Positions 1-6,081 of a DNA stretch of 6,436 nucleotides are shown one piece after another. The notes under the pieces were generated by a model. It was not told the DNA's origin. It ran no database searches and worked only from the letters and a program-made list of their open reading frames with translations. The first letter of the stretch is position 1; the number at the start of each line of letters is the position of its first letter. Source of the stretch: Bacteroidales bacterium (lineage in GTDB: Bacteria > Bacteroidota > Bacteroidia > Bacteroidales > JAOZTL01). A program made the position numbers and the translations under genes. Where the stretch lies: the NCBI GenBank assembly GCA_029942205.1, contig JAOZTL010000193.1, positions 1-6,436 on the forward strand, in the 5' to 3' direction.

Positions 1-371
1 TCAAGCATATCGTCAAGTATAAATAAATAAAATGCAATAGAAGCAAGCATCATTACTGGCCAATCGGAAAAAACAGAACTTCGGTTTACAGGAATTGGGA
101 TAATCATTGCCGTAAGTGCCAGCACCAATGCAATGTTGGAGATATTGGATCCAATAACGTTTCCTATCGCTATTTCGGGATTGCCTGTAAATGCTGCATT
201 CACGCTCACAATCAACTCTGGCGCAGAAGTACCAAAGGCAATTACCGTAACACCAATCACCAAAGTAGAAATATTAAACTTCTTAGCCACAGCGACTCCG
301 CCATCCACTAAGTATTTTCCGCTAATTACTAAAGCAATCAAGCCTCCAATAAATTGAATATATGCCATCAT
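1..371 (-). CDS. CaCA-family sodium/calcium exchanger, N-terminal part (cut by window edge)
   Basis: An integral inner-membrane antiporter that, by family knowledge, exchanges Ca2+ for Na+ (or H+). The first 123 residues are in the window and the frame is open at base 1. What is visible is the first alpha repeat: hydrophobic helices from about residues 4-18 and 36-60, the signature AFGTSAPEL at 45-53 with the ion-binding acidic residue E52, and GNVIGSNISN at 70-79. A further hydrophobic stretch lies at 105-119. Family members are usually a little over 300 residues with a second inverted alpha repeat, so about two thirds is missing here. The first ATG (371-369) overlaps the tatA stop in a TAATG arrangement, and a second ATG follows at once (368-366), so either could be the start. 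No separate promoter fits in between, which implies co-transcription and probably translational coupling with tatA. The ion specificity cannot be read from this fragment. Confidence 0.93.
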   Translation of the reverse strand, partial: MMAYIQFIGGLIALVISGKYLVDGGVAVAKKFNISTLVIGVTVIAFGTSAPELIVSVNAAFTGNPEIAIGNVIGSNISNIALVLALTAMIIPIPVNRSSVFSDWPVMMLASIAFYLFILDDML

Positions 372-616
372 TAAAAGGGTTTATCTAAATTTTTCTTAAT
401 ATCTTTTACTCCATCCGTCAATTCATCAATATCTTTTTTGATGTCGGCTTCGTCAATCTCTTTCTTAATGCCGTCAGTTGCTTTTTTAATTTCTTGCATG
501 CCTTTACCAAGTCCTCTTGCCATTTCAGGTATTCGTTTTGAGCCAAACAGAAGCAATACAACCAATAAGATGACCACTATTTCTGCTCCACTGATAAATA
601 ATAATGTTCCAGCCAT
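371..616 (-). CDS. tatA: Sec-independent (twin-arginine) translocase subunit TatA
   Basis: An 81-residue TatA/TatB/Hcf106-family protein that, by family knowledge, oligomerises in the inner membrane to let folded twin-arginine-signal proteins through when recruited by TatC. The order is classical: a short N-terminus, one membrane helix at about residues 10-24 with a polar E12 near its start, the hinge FGSKRIPE (24-31), an amphipathic helix ARGLGKGMQEIKKA, and a charged Lys/Asp/Glu-rich tail ending at F81. The start at 616 (MAGTLLF) is chosen because the frame upstream, which could reach an ATG at 661, would add 15 residues never seen ahead of a TatA helix and would run through the promoter-like element and into a repeat. 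An A-rich leader precedes the start, with no Shine-Dalgarno. TatA is preferred over TatB from the short tail, but the two are hard to tell apart without tatC nearby. It overlaps the next gene by one base. Confidence 0.93.
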   Translation of the reverse strand: MAGTLLFISGAEIVVILLVVLLLFGSKRIPEMARGLGKGMQEIKKATDGIKKEIDEADIKKDIDELTDGVKDIKKNLDKPF

Positions 617-636
617 TGCTTTTTCTTTTTTTGGTA

Positions 637-644
637 CAAATATA
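637..644 (-). promoter_or_regulatory. Candidate -7 element of the tatA promoter
   Basis: The minus strand reads TATATTTG, a perfect match to the Bacteroidota -7 consensus TAnnTTTG, ending 20 bases before the tatA ATG. That would give a very short leader. The -33 element is weak: the nearest TTG is only 14 bases upstream, where 17-23 is usual. The expected -33 zone falls inside the repeat that starts at 660. Inference from consensus only. Confidence 0.45.
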
Positions 645-659
645 CAAAAAGTTATATTC

Positions 660-726
660 AATTTCAGACTTCATCTGTTTTATTATTTTGGACAATCGAC
701 ATCGTTATGCTTTAACAAATTGCTTG
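660..726 (+). repeat. Half copy of MITE-like element (left end only)
   Basis: About 67 bases match the left part of the full element at 4655. The terminal hairpin sequence CAGACTTCATCTG is shared except for one base (A for G), followed by the same TTTTATTATTTT, then a related stretch containing TATGCTTTAAC and ATTGCTTG. The conserved centre and the right terminal repeat of the full copies do not follow. It is therefore either a truncated copy or one whose right part was lost when the neighbouring copy at 800-955 arrived. Its outer edge lies 16 bases from the tatA -7 element. Confidence 0.7.
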
Positions 727-799
727 CTTCCAAAATAAGATTGAAGACCTTTTTAATTTTACGCAATTCTATAAATCCATATTATTCAATAAAATACAG

Positions 800-955
800 A
801 ATTACAGACTTCGTCTATTTAATATTTATTTCTGGACATTTTTTGACAAATTATCAATGTAAATCAACAAGTTACGCCTAAATATGTACAACTATATCTC
901 GTAGTATTAGCTATATAAATAAACAAAAATAATAAAACAGACGAAGTCTGAAGTT
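800..955 (-). repeat. Full copy of MITE-like interspersed element (156 bp)
   Basis: Read on the minus strand, this aligns along its whole length with the element at 4655-4828. The ends are imperfect terminal inverted repeats. The right end (955-938 on minus) carries CAGACTTCGTCTG, a 5-bp palindromic stem around a 3-base centre. The left end (805-817) carries the same sequence with its last base changed. A core of about 71 bases (821-891) matches the other copy's 4736-4806 at 62 of 71 positions by my hand alignment, including an unbroken block of about 30. The variable part between the minus-strand start and the core is about 18 bases shorter than in the other copy. No open frame of note lies within it. 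A non-autonomous mobile element is the best guess; no transposase is in the window. Confidence 0.75.
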
Positions 956-998
956 AGTTATTTGCAATATAATTATTAAATTGCCGAAAAACAAGTGT

Positions 999-1110
999 GG
1001 TCTTCTACCTATTTAATGTTGCTCACGCACTAGTGAGAAAATCTTGCATGAGCAACAAAAAAGGTAGAAAACCTTGTATGAGCAACATCAAAAAAGGTCG
1101 GAAGACCTTA
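999..1110. repeat. Cluster of three short hairpin units (second repeat family)
   Basis: Three copies of a unit of roughly 30-35 bases, of the form GCATGAGCAACATCAAAA followed by AAGGTCGAAGACCTT. Copy 1 (999-1030) is on the minus strand. Copy 2 (1046-1078) and copy 3 (1076-1110) are on the plus strand and abut, sharing about three bases. Copy 3 ends in a 6-bp stem AAGGTC/GACCTT. In copy 2 the innermost pair is replaced by a mismatch. Copies 1 and 2 face each other, so this strand can fold into a long imperfect hairpin with arms at 999-1030 and 1046-1075. I know of no named family for it. Confidence 0.65.
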
Positions 1111-1181
1111 CTTCAGTGAACAATATTAATAATCTATTTACTTTCCTATAAATCATTGATTGTCCTAATTTTCATACGAAT

Positions 1182-1217
1182 GCATAAGCAACATCAAAAA
1201 AAGGTCGAAGACCTTAA
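1182..1217 (+). repeat. Fourth copy of the short hairpin unit
   Basis: GCATAAGCAACATC, an A-run, then AAGGTCGAAGACCTT, almost identical to the copy at 1076-1110 but separated from it by about 71 bases of unrelated sequence. The 6-bp stem closes on a GAA triloop. It lies just beyond the T-run of the secDF terminator, so it would be transcribed only on read-through. Confidence 0.65.
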
Positions 1218-1218
1218 T

Positions 1219-1247
1219 AAAAAAGCCTGTACCAAAGGCACAGGCTT
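1219..1247 (-). terminator. Intrinsic terminator of secDF
   Basis: On the minus strand the 8-bp stem AAGCCTGT/ACAGGCTT is extended past one mismatch by two more G-C pairs and closed by a 3-base loop. It runs directly into a six-T tract (1224-1219). It starts 34 bases after the secDF stop. On the plus strand no T-run follows, so it acts on secDF only. Confidence 0.88.
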
Positions 1248-1280
1248 ATTGAATAAGATATTTGAATAAGGTCTTTTTAT

Positions 1281-4200
1281 TTATTTATTATCTTTATTGC
1301 CTCTTTTCTTTTTGCCTAAGTACTCTTTTCTTGAGACTACTTTCTTAACCTCTTCTTTTGTAAATTCATACACTACTGGCGTAGCGATAAATAACGAAGA
1401 ATACGTACCCACTACAACACCAACAAGCATTGCAAATACAAAACCTCGAATTACTTCACCTCCAAAGATAAAAATAGTAAGTAACACAAAGAACGTACTC
1501 AACGAAGTACTAAAGGTACGACTAAGTGTACTGTTCAGTGCTTCATTCAATAATTCTTTTTTGCCTTTTGTTTTATAATTATTCATAAATTCACGAATAC
1601 GGTCAAAAACAACCACCGTATCATTCAATGAATAACCAATCACAGTAAGGATTGCGGCTATAAATGCTTGATCTATTTCTAATGAGAATGGCATAATGCC
1701 GTAAAAGATCGAGAATAAGCCCAAAACAATAAGCACATCATGCGTCAATGCAGCAATCGCACCGACACCAAACTGCCAAGTTTTGAATCGGATGAATATG
1801 TACAAGAACATAATTACCAATGAAACCATGATAGCCCAAATAGCACCAATCTTAATATCATCGGCAATAGTAGGTCCTACCTTTTGCGAACTCATCCTGT
1901 TCTTTGTCAAAAAATCAGCCATGCTAACGTCTTCACCTAATTGAGTTTTGAGTCCTTCGTATAGTTTTGCTTCTACAAGACTGTCTGCATTAGAAGCATC
2001 ATTTTCTATTTCATATTTCGTAGTGATTTTTACTTGGTTATTTTCCCCATAAATTTTCACTTCAGGAGCTTCTCCATACACAATGGCCAAGTTTTTAGCA
2101 ACATCAGTAGTGTTTACAGGCTTATCAAAACGCACAACGTAGGTGCGTCCACCCATAAAATCAACACCTTGATTCAAACCACGTACAGCTAACGAAACGA
2201 TACCTATAAGAATAATTATACTAGAAATAATATAAGCAATTTTTCGTTTTTCAATGAACTTGATTTTCGTATTTTTGAACGCATTTTCAGTCCATTTTGT
2301 AGCAAAACTTATTTTTTTATCTTTCTCTAAATAAGTAACAAAGATCAAACGAGTAATCAAGATCGCAGCAAATAGAGAGGTCAAAATACCAATGAATAAG
2401 GTAGTTGCAAAACCTTTAATTGGACCATGTCCAAAAATATAAAGTACAGCAGCCGTTAATAAGGTAGTGATGTTGGCATCAAAAATAGCTGAATACGCAT
2501 TTTTGTATCCATCAGCAATCGCCAATTTCATTCCTTTACCTAAGGATAATTCCTCACGAATCCTCTCGTAAATAAGTACGTTTGCATCTACCGACATACC
2601 GATAGTAAGCACAATACCCGCAATACCAGGTAAAGTAAGTACCGCCCCGATTGATGCCAAAACTCCCATAATAAAGAATACGTTTGCCATCAATGCGATG
2701 TCGGCAACAATACCTGCCGATTTATAATAGAACACCATGTACAATAACACAATAACGAAGGCGATCAAGAACGAGATTAAGCCCGAATCAATAGCTTCTT
2801 GCCCTAATGAAGGACCTACTATTTCTTCTTCGATAATGTTTGCAGGTGCGGGTAATTTACCTGATTTCAAGATGTTTGCAAGGTCTTTTGCCTCAAGAAT
2901 AGAGAAATCTCCAGTAATAGACGATTGTCCTCCCGCAATTTCACCATTCACGTTTGGAGCAGAATATACATATCCATCCAAAACTATTGCAATTTGCTTA
3001 CCAACATTATCTTTTGTCAAACGAGCCCAGTCTTTCGATCCTTCAGCATTCATTGACATAGAAACTTCGGCAGTTGCACTTCCGTTACCGAATTCGGCAC
3101 GAGCATTCGTAACCACATCTCCACCAAGAGCAGGTTGTCCATCACGGTTAGTAATTTTCAAAGCTATCAAGCGAAAATAATTTTCATTTTCATCAATGGC
3201 TTTTACTTCCCACAACAATTTCAAATCACGAGGCATAAGCTCCCTAACCTGCTTCATGCGAAGATACTCATTGATAGTAGCTGTATCTTTTTTGTGAGCA
3301 GTACCCACGGTAGCACCTTTAAATAACTGGCTTCCGTCTTGAGAAACACTCGGACGTAAAATAGCGAATAACGGATTTGCTTGTTGTTCTTGCAACAACG
3401 ACTGAGCGATGCCTGTCGTGTCTTTTTCTGCCGCATTTTCTATTTCGTCTAATAGAGCTAATTCTGTAGTGTCCCCTTCTTGTGTAACAGTTGTATCTAC
3501 CTGAGCAACATCAGTACTAGTAGAATCTACGTCTGTACTTTCAGTAAGTAAATCTTTCAAACGATCGTCAATAGCACGTAGTGTTTCAAAGACTTCTGTA
3601 TTATCATAAGTCTCCCAAAACTCTAAGTTTGCCGTACCTTGTAGCAATTTACGCACACGCTCAGGTTCTTTAACACCAGGCAGTTCTACAAGAATACGTC
3701 CAGCAGTTCCTAGGCTTTGGATATTCGGTTGCGATACTCCAAAACGGTCAATACGAGTACGTAAGATGTTGAAAGTATTTTCGATAGCACTTTCCGTTTC
3801 TTCACGGATAATAGCCAATACTTCTTCATTCGTAGAGTTGAAGTTTACTCTTCCTTGCAATTCAGGTGTAAGGAATACAGAAGCAAGTTTTCCATTAAGA
3901 GGAGCTAATTCGTCGAAAGCTTCTCCAAATAAAGTAACGAAATCTTCCTGACTGTTTCGCTGTCTTTCCCGAGCTAACGCAAGGGACTTAACAAAAACAG
4001 AGTCGGTGTTGTAATTAGATAATGCTCTAATCAAATCCACGACCGACACTTCAAGTGTTACGTTCATTCCTCCTTTTAGGTCAAGTCCTAAGTTGATTTC
4101 ACGTTCTTGACACTCTCTGTACGTGTAATTTCGTACCCATAAAAAATTATAGACTCCTACTCCTGAAATAGAATCAAGGTAAGCGGCTTTTTTCTTTGCA

Positions 4201-4325
4201 TCGCCTTGTGATATTTCTTCAGCTTTGTCTTCTACATTGCTTGTAATCCAAGTAAAAGATAACTGATATAAACTCACTAATGCAAAGGCAATAGCTACCA
4301 GTCTGATTGCTCCTTTGTTCTGCAT
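1281..4325 (-). CDS. secDF: Fused protein translocase subunit SecDF
   Basis: A 1014-residue SecD-SecF fusion of the RND superfamily. By family knowledge it binds SecYEG and uses the ion gradient to pull secreted proteins into the periplasm. The SecD half has membrane helix 1 (about 7-27), a large periplasmic domain with GLDLKGG (80-86), LRTRIDRFGVSQPNI (188-202) and LKSGKLPAP (486-494), then five helices. Helix 4 bears GMSVDANVLIYERIR (576-590), with the proton-relay aspartate D580. The SecF half begins with a helix at about 695-715, GVDFMGG (720-726), a small periplasmic domain, then five helices including GYSLNDTVVVFDRIRE (897-912) with D902. The C-terminus is a Lys/Arg-rich cytoplasmic tail. 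It is longer than stand-alone SecD plus SecF or the roughly 735-residue Thermus protein, chiefly because of an acidic, Ser/Thr-rich insert at about 253-310. The start MQNKG is the only one fitting the first helix; no Shine-Dalgarno precedes it. The gene appears monocistronic. Confidence 0.98.
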   Translation of the reverse strand: MQNKGAIRLVAIAFALVSLYQLSFTWITSNVEDKAEEISQGDAKKKAAYLDSISGVGVYNFLWVRNYTYRECQEREINLGLDLKGGMNVTLEVSVVDLIRALSNYNTDSVFVKSLALARERQRNSQEDFVTLFGEAFDELAPLNGKLASVFLTPELQGRVNFNSTNEEVLAIIREETESAIENTFNILRTRIDRFGVSQPNIQSLGTAGRILVELPGVKEPERVRKLLQGTANLEFWETYDNTEVFETLRAIDDRLKDLLTESTDVDSTSTDVAQVDTTVTQEGDTTELALLDEIENAAEKDTTGIAQSLLQEQQANPLFAILRPSVSQDGSQLFKGATVGTAHKKDTATINEYLRMKQVRELMPRDLKLLWEVKAIDENENYFRLIALKITNRDGQPALGGDVVTNARAEFGNGSATAEVSMSMNAEGSKDWARLTKDNVGKQIAIVLDGYVYSAPNVNGEIAGGQSSITGDFSILEAKDLANILKSGKLPAPANIIEEEIVGPSLGQEAIDSGLISFLIAFVIVLLYMVFYYKSAGIVADIALMANVFFIMGVLASIGAVLTLPGIAGIVLTIGMSVDANVLIYERIREELSLGKGMKLAIADGYKNAYSAIFDANITTLLTAAVLYIFGHGPIKGFATTLFIGILTSLFAAILITRLIFVTYLEKDKKISFATKWTENAFKNTKIKFIEKRKIAYIISSIIILIGIVSLAVRGLNQGVDFMGGRTYVVRFDKPVNTTDVAKNLAIVYGEAPEVKIYGENNQVKITTKYEIENDASNADSLVEAKLYEGLKTQLGEDVSMADFLTKNRMSSQKVGPTIADDIKIGAIWAIMVSLVIMFLYIFIRFKTWQFGVGAIAALTHDVLIVLGLFSIFYGIMPFSLEIDQAFIAAILTVIGYSLNDTVVVFDRIREFMNNYKTKGKKELLNEALNSTLSRTFSTSLSTFFVLLTIFIFGGEVIRGFVFAMLVGVVVGTYSSLFIATPVVYEFTKEEVKKVVSRKEYLGKKKRGNKDNK

Positions 4326-4388
4326 TTTATGTTATTTATTATTAAAGTATTAAGGTTAAATTCTTCTCCTTATTTATTTTCAAGTGTG

Positions 4389-4396
4389 CAAATATA
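4389..4396 (-). promoter_or_regulatory. Second candidate -7 element for secDF
   Basis: The minus strand reads TATATTTG, matching TAnnTTTG, about 63 bases before the secDF ATG. No TTG lies at the expected distance upstream. Instead that space is occupied by a run of ten A. It is the same octamer as at tatA, but without a -33 partner it is weaker than the site at 4478-4507. Confidence 0.3.
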
Positions 4397-4477
4397 TTGA
4401 TTTTTTTTTTAAATCCTGTATTTATGTAGCCTATTTTGATCGGTATTATACTAAAAAAATTTTAGTCATAAAAAACT

Positions 4478-4507
4478 CAAATATAATTATAAGTCTATAT
4501 TTTCAAA
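4478..4507 (-). promoter_or_regulatory. Candidate secDF promoter (TTTG, 18-bp spacer, TATATTTG)
   Basis: On the minus strand TTTG (4507-4504) is followed after 18 bases by TATATTTG (4485-4478). Both boxes and the spacing fit the Bacteroidota sigma factor consensus TTG/TTTG-N17-23-TAnnTTTG. Transcription would start near 4471, giving secDF a leader of about 145 bases. Consensus match only. Confidence 0.5.
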
Positions 4508-4654
4508 ATACTAATAATAAAAACAAGATTAAATGTACAATTTCATAAAAACACACAACTTCTTATTTTATCTCAAAAAGCTTTTGTATTTATATTTTAT
4601 TTTTTTTCTTTCATTGTACTTATTCTAAATAAACAACAAATGAGCAAATTCCTT

Positions 4655-4828
4655 AATTTCAGACTTCGTCTGTTTTATTATTTTTACTCATCTCTATGGC
4701 TATGTTTTAACGATTTATGACATTGCTTGATATAATTGTACGTATTTAAGCGTAACTTACTGATTTACATTGATAATTTGTCAAAAAATGGCTGGAAATT
4801 AATATCAAAACAGACAAAGTCTTAAATT
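4655..4828 (+). repeat. Full copy of MITE-like interspersed element (174 bp)
   Basis: This is the best-preserved copy. The left terminal repeat begins AATTTCAGACTTCGTCTG (4655 on). The right end, reverse-complemented from 4828, begins AATTTAAGACTTTGTCTG, giving a terminal inverted repeat of about 22 bases with three mismatches. The core 4736-4806 is shared with the inverted copy at 800-955, and the left 75 bases or so are shared with the half copy at 660-726. I could not identify a convincing target-site duplication. It lies between the secDF promoter region and the mdh terminator, so it probably disturbs neither gene. Confidence 0.75.
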
Positions 4829-4840
4829 ATAAAATTGTTC

Positions 4841-4876
4841 AAAAAACAAAAGGTTTTGGCACATTGCCAAAACCTT
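4841..4876 (-). terminator. Intrinsic terminator of mdh
   Basis: A perfect 11-bp stem, AAGGTTTTGGC/GCCAAAACCTT, with a 5-base loop (arms 4876-4866 and 4860-4850 on minus). It is followed by TTG and a six-T run down to 4841. It lies 64 bases beyond the mdh stop codon. The plus strand has only a weak T-rich follow-on, so it is taken as one-way. Confidence 0.9.
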
Positions 4877-4939
4877 CTGTCTATAAAATTTAATATTTGA
4901 ATACGGTGGCGAATACAACCACGTATTTTAATATTTATC

Positions 4940-5875
4940 TTAGAAAAGTTTCATGTCATCTAAAACAGTCATTACTTCACGAACTGCTTTATCAGAGGCA
5001 TCAAGATCTGCTCTTTCAGTTTCGTTCATTTCGATTTCAATGATTTTTTCGATTCCGTTTTTACCTAGTACAACAGGTACACCAAGATAAACGTTTTTCA
5101 AGCCATATTCACCATCAAGATAAGCACAAACAGGGAAAATACGTTTTTGATCTTTAGCAATAGCTTCAACCATTTGAGCAGCAGCCTCACCTGGAGCATA
5201 CCAAGCAGAAGTACCTAACAATTTAACGATTTCTCCACCACCTTTTTTAGTTCTTTCAACGATAGCATCTAATTTATCTTTGTCAATCAATTGAGTAACA
5301 GGTATACCAGCAACAGTTGTGTAACGAGGAAGTGGCACCATAGTATCACCATGCCCACCCATTAATAATGCTTGAATATCTTTAGGCGAAACATTTAATT
5401 CTTCAGCCAAAAACGAACGATAACGAGCAGTATCAAGGATACCAGCCATACCGAATACTTTTGATGAATGCTTTTTAGCAGCTAAATAAGCGGTATAACT
5501 CATTACATCTAATGGATTTGCTACAACAATAATAATTGCATCAGGTGATTCTTTTACAACGCTTTCAGTTACCGATTTTACAATTTTAGCGTTTGTTGAA
5601 ATAAGGTCATCACGACTCATCCCAGGTTTACGAGGCAAACCCGAAGTGATAACTACTACGTCAGATCCTGTCGTTTTGCTGTAATCATTTGTTGAACCGA
5701 TCAAACGTGTGTCTGATAAACGGATAGGCGAAGTTTCCCACATATCAAGGGCTTTACCTTCGGCATAGTTTTCTTTAATATCTACGATAACTACTTCGTT
5801 TGCTACTTCTCTTTGTGCGATTACGTCTGCTACTGTTGCGCCTACGTTACCTGCTCCTACTACAGTTACTTTCAT
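4940..5875 (-). CDS. mdh: Malate dehydrogenase, NAD-dependent, LDH-like type
   Basis: A 311-residue cytoplasmic enzyme, full length for the family, that interconverts malate and oxaloacetate with NAD+/NADH in the TCA cycle. The Rossmann start VTVVGAGNVG (3-12) and the strand VVIVDI ending at D32 point to NAD rather than NADP. In the active-site loop GLPRKPGMSRDDL, R82 stands where lactate dehydrogenases have the specificity glutamine, which marks a malate enzyme, and R88 is the loop arginine. N120 (ANPLD), D148 and R151 (ILDTARYR) and catalytic H175 (GGHGD) are all present. The start at 5875 places the glycine motif at residue 7 as usual; the leader is A/T-rich without a Shine-Dalgarno. It has its own terminator and a candidate promoter, and seems to be a single-gene unit, though I see no terminator after the gene upstream of it. 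Confidence 0.97.
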   Translation of the reverse strand: MKVTVVGAGNVGATVADVIAQREVANEVVIVDIKENYAEGKALDMWETSPIRLSDTRLIGSTNDYSKTTGSDVVVITSGLPRKPGMSRDDLISTNAKIVKSVTESVVKESPDAIIIVVANPLDVMSYTAYLAAKKHSSKVFGMAGILDTARYRSFLAEELNVSPKDIQALLMGGHGDTMVPLPRYTTVAGIPVTQLIDKDKLDAIVERTKKGGGEIVKLLGTSAWYAPGEAAAQMVEAIAKDQKRIFPVCAYLDGEYGLKNVYLGVPVVLGKNGIEKIIEIEMNETERADLDASDKAVREVMTVLDDMKLF

Positions 5876-6027
5876 TATTTTATATGTTTTTATTAATTAT
5901 AGATTTTGATATTTTCAACTGTTAATATTGCATAAATCAATTATTACTAAATCTTTACTCCTTTTGATTTAAAAACAACAGCTTTTCATTTAATTGTTTG
6001 CTAAATTAATTCAAATAATACAATATT

Positions 6028-6056
6028 CAAACATATTTAAAAACATACAATACAAA
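6028..6056 (-). promoter_or_regulatory. Candidate mdh promoter (TTTG, 17-bp spacer, TATGTTTG)
   Basis: On the minus strand TTTG (6056-6053) precedes TATGTTTG (6035-6028) by 17 bases, within the Bacteroidota range. A start near 6021 would give mdh an untranslated leader of about 145 bases, much like the one predicted for secDF. It is the only match to TAnnTTTG that I found between the two genes. Confidence 0.4.
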
Positions 6057-6081
6057 TTAAACGAACTTATTTCTATATAAA

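Larger units (their letters stand above)
617..1280. other. Non-coding gap between tatA and secDF, filled with repeats
   Basis: This stretch of 664 bases is AT-rich and holds no gene I can support on either strand. Reading left to right it contains the tatA promoter element, a half copy (660-726) and a full copy (800-955) of a MITE-like repeat, three copies of a second short hairpin unit (999-1110), a fourth copy (1182-1217), and the secDF terminator (1219-1247). Bases 727-799 and 1111-1181 show nothing recognisable, apart from an AAAAAGGTCTTC half-site on the minus strand near 744-755 that resembles part of the second repeat family. A plus-strand open frame at 438-881 is an antisense shadow of tatA that continues into the repeats. 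Confidence 0.75.
4326..4939. other. Non-coding gap between secDF and mdh
   Basis: This stretch of 614 very AT-rich bases contains no supportable gene. From the secDF side it holds two candidate promoter elements (4389-4396 and 4478-4507), a run of ten T at 4401-4410, a weak AT-only palindrome ACTAAAA/TTTTAGT at 4450-4466, about 150 bases (4508-4654) in which I see nothing, a full MITE-like element (4655-4828) and the mdh terminator (4841-4876). The bases between that terminator and the mdh stop show no further structure. Confidence 0.75.

Noticed and set aside
617..661. Longer TatA start at 661
   Set aside because: The extra 15 residues would precede the membrane helix, which is unlike TatA, and would overlap the promoter-like TATATTTG and the repeat edge.
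727..799. Remainder of the half element between the two copies
   Set aside because: I could not align these bases to the core or right end of the full element. They may be decayed repeat, but hand comparison does not support the call.
438..881. 147-residue open frame on the plus strand
   Set aside because: It is antisense to tatA and then runs through the half repeat and into the full one. The translation has no coherent domain, and the tatA reading on the opposite strand is unmistakable.
999..1217. Possible CRISPR array
   Set aside because: Only four units, one inverted, two abutting without a spacer and one about 71 bases away. The units differ in sequence and no cas gene is present.
2737..3326. 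Open frames on the plus strand within secDF
   Set aside because: They are antisense shadows of a strongly conserved coding region, with no start context or recognisable product.
3254..3436. 60-residue minus-strand frame
   Set aside because: It lies in another frame inside secDF, over the weakly conserved insert, with no ribosome-binding or domain evidence.
4450..4466. Palindrome ACTAAAA/TTTTAGT as a terminator or operator
   Set aside because: The stem is almost all A-T with an A-only loop, expected by chance in such AT-rich sequence, and no gene end is nearby.
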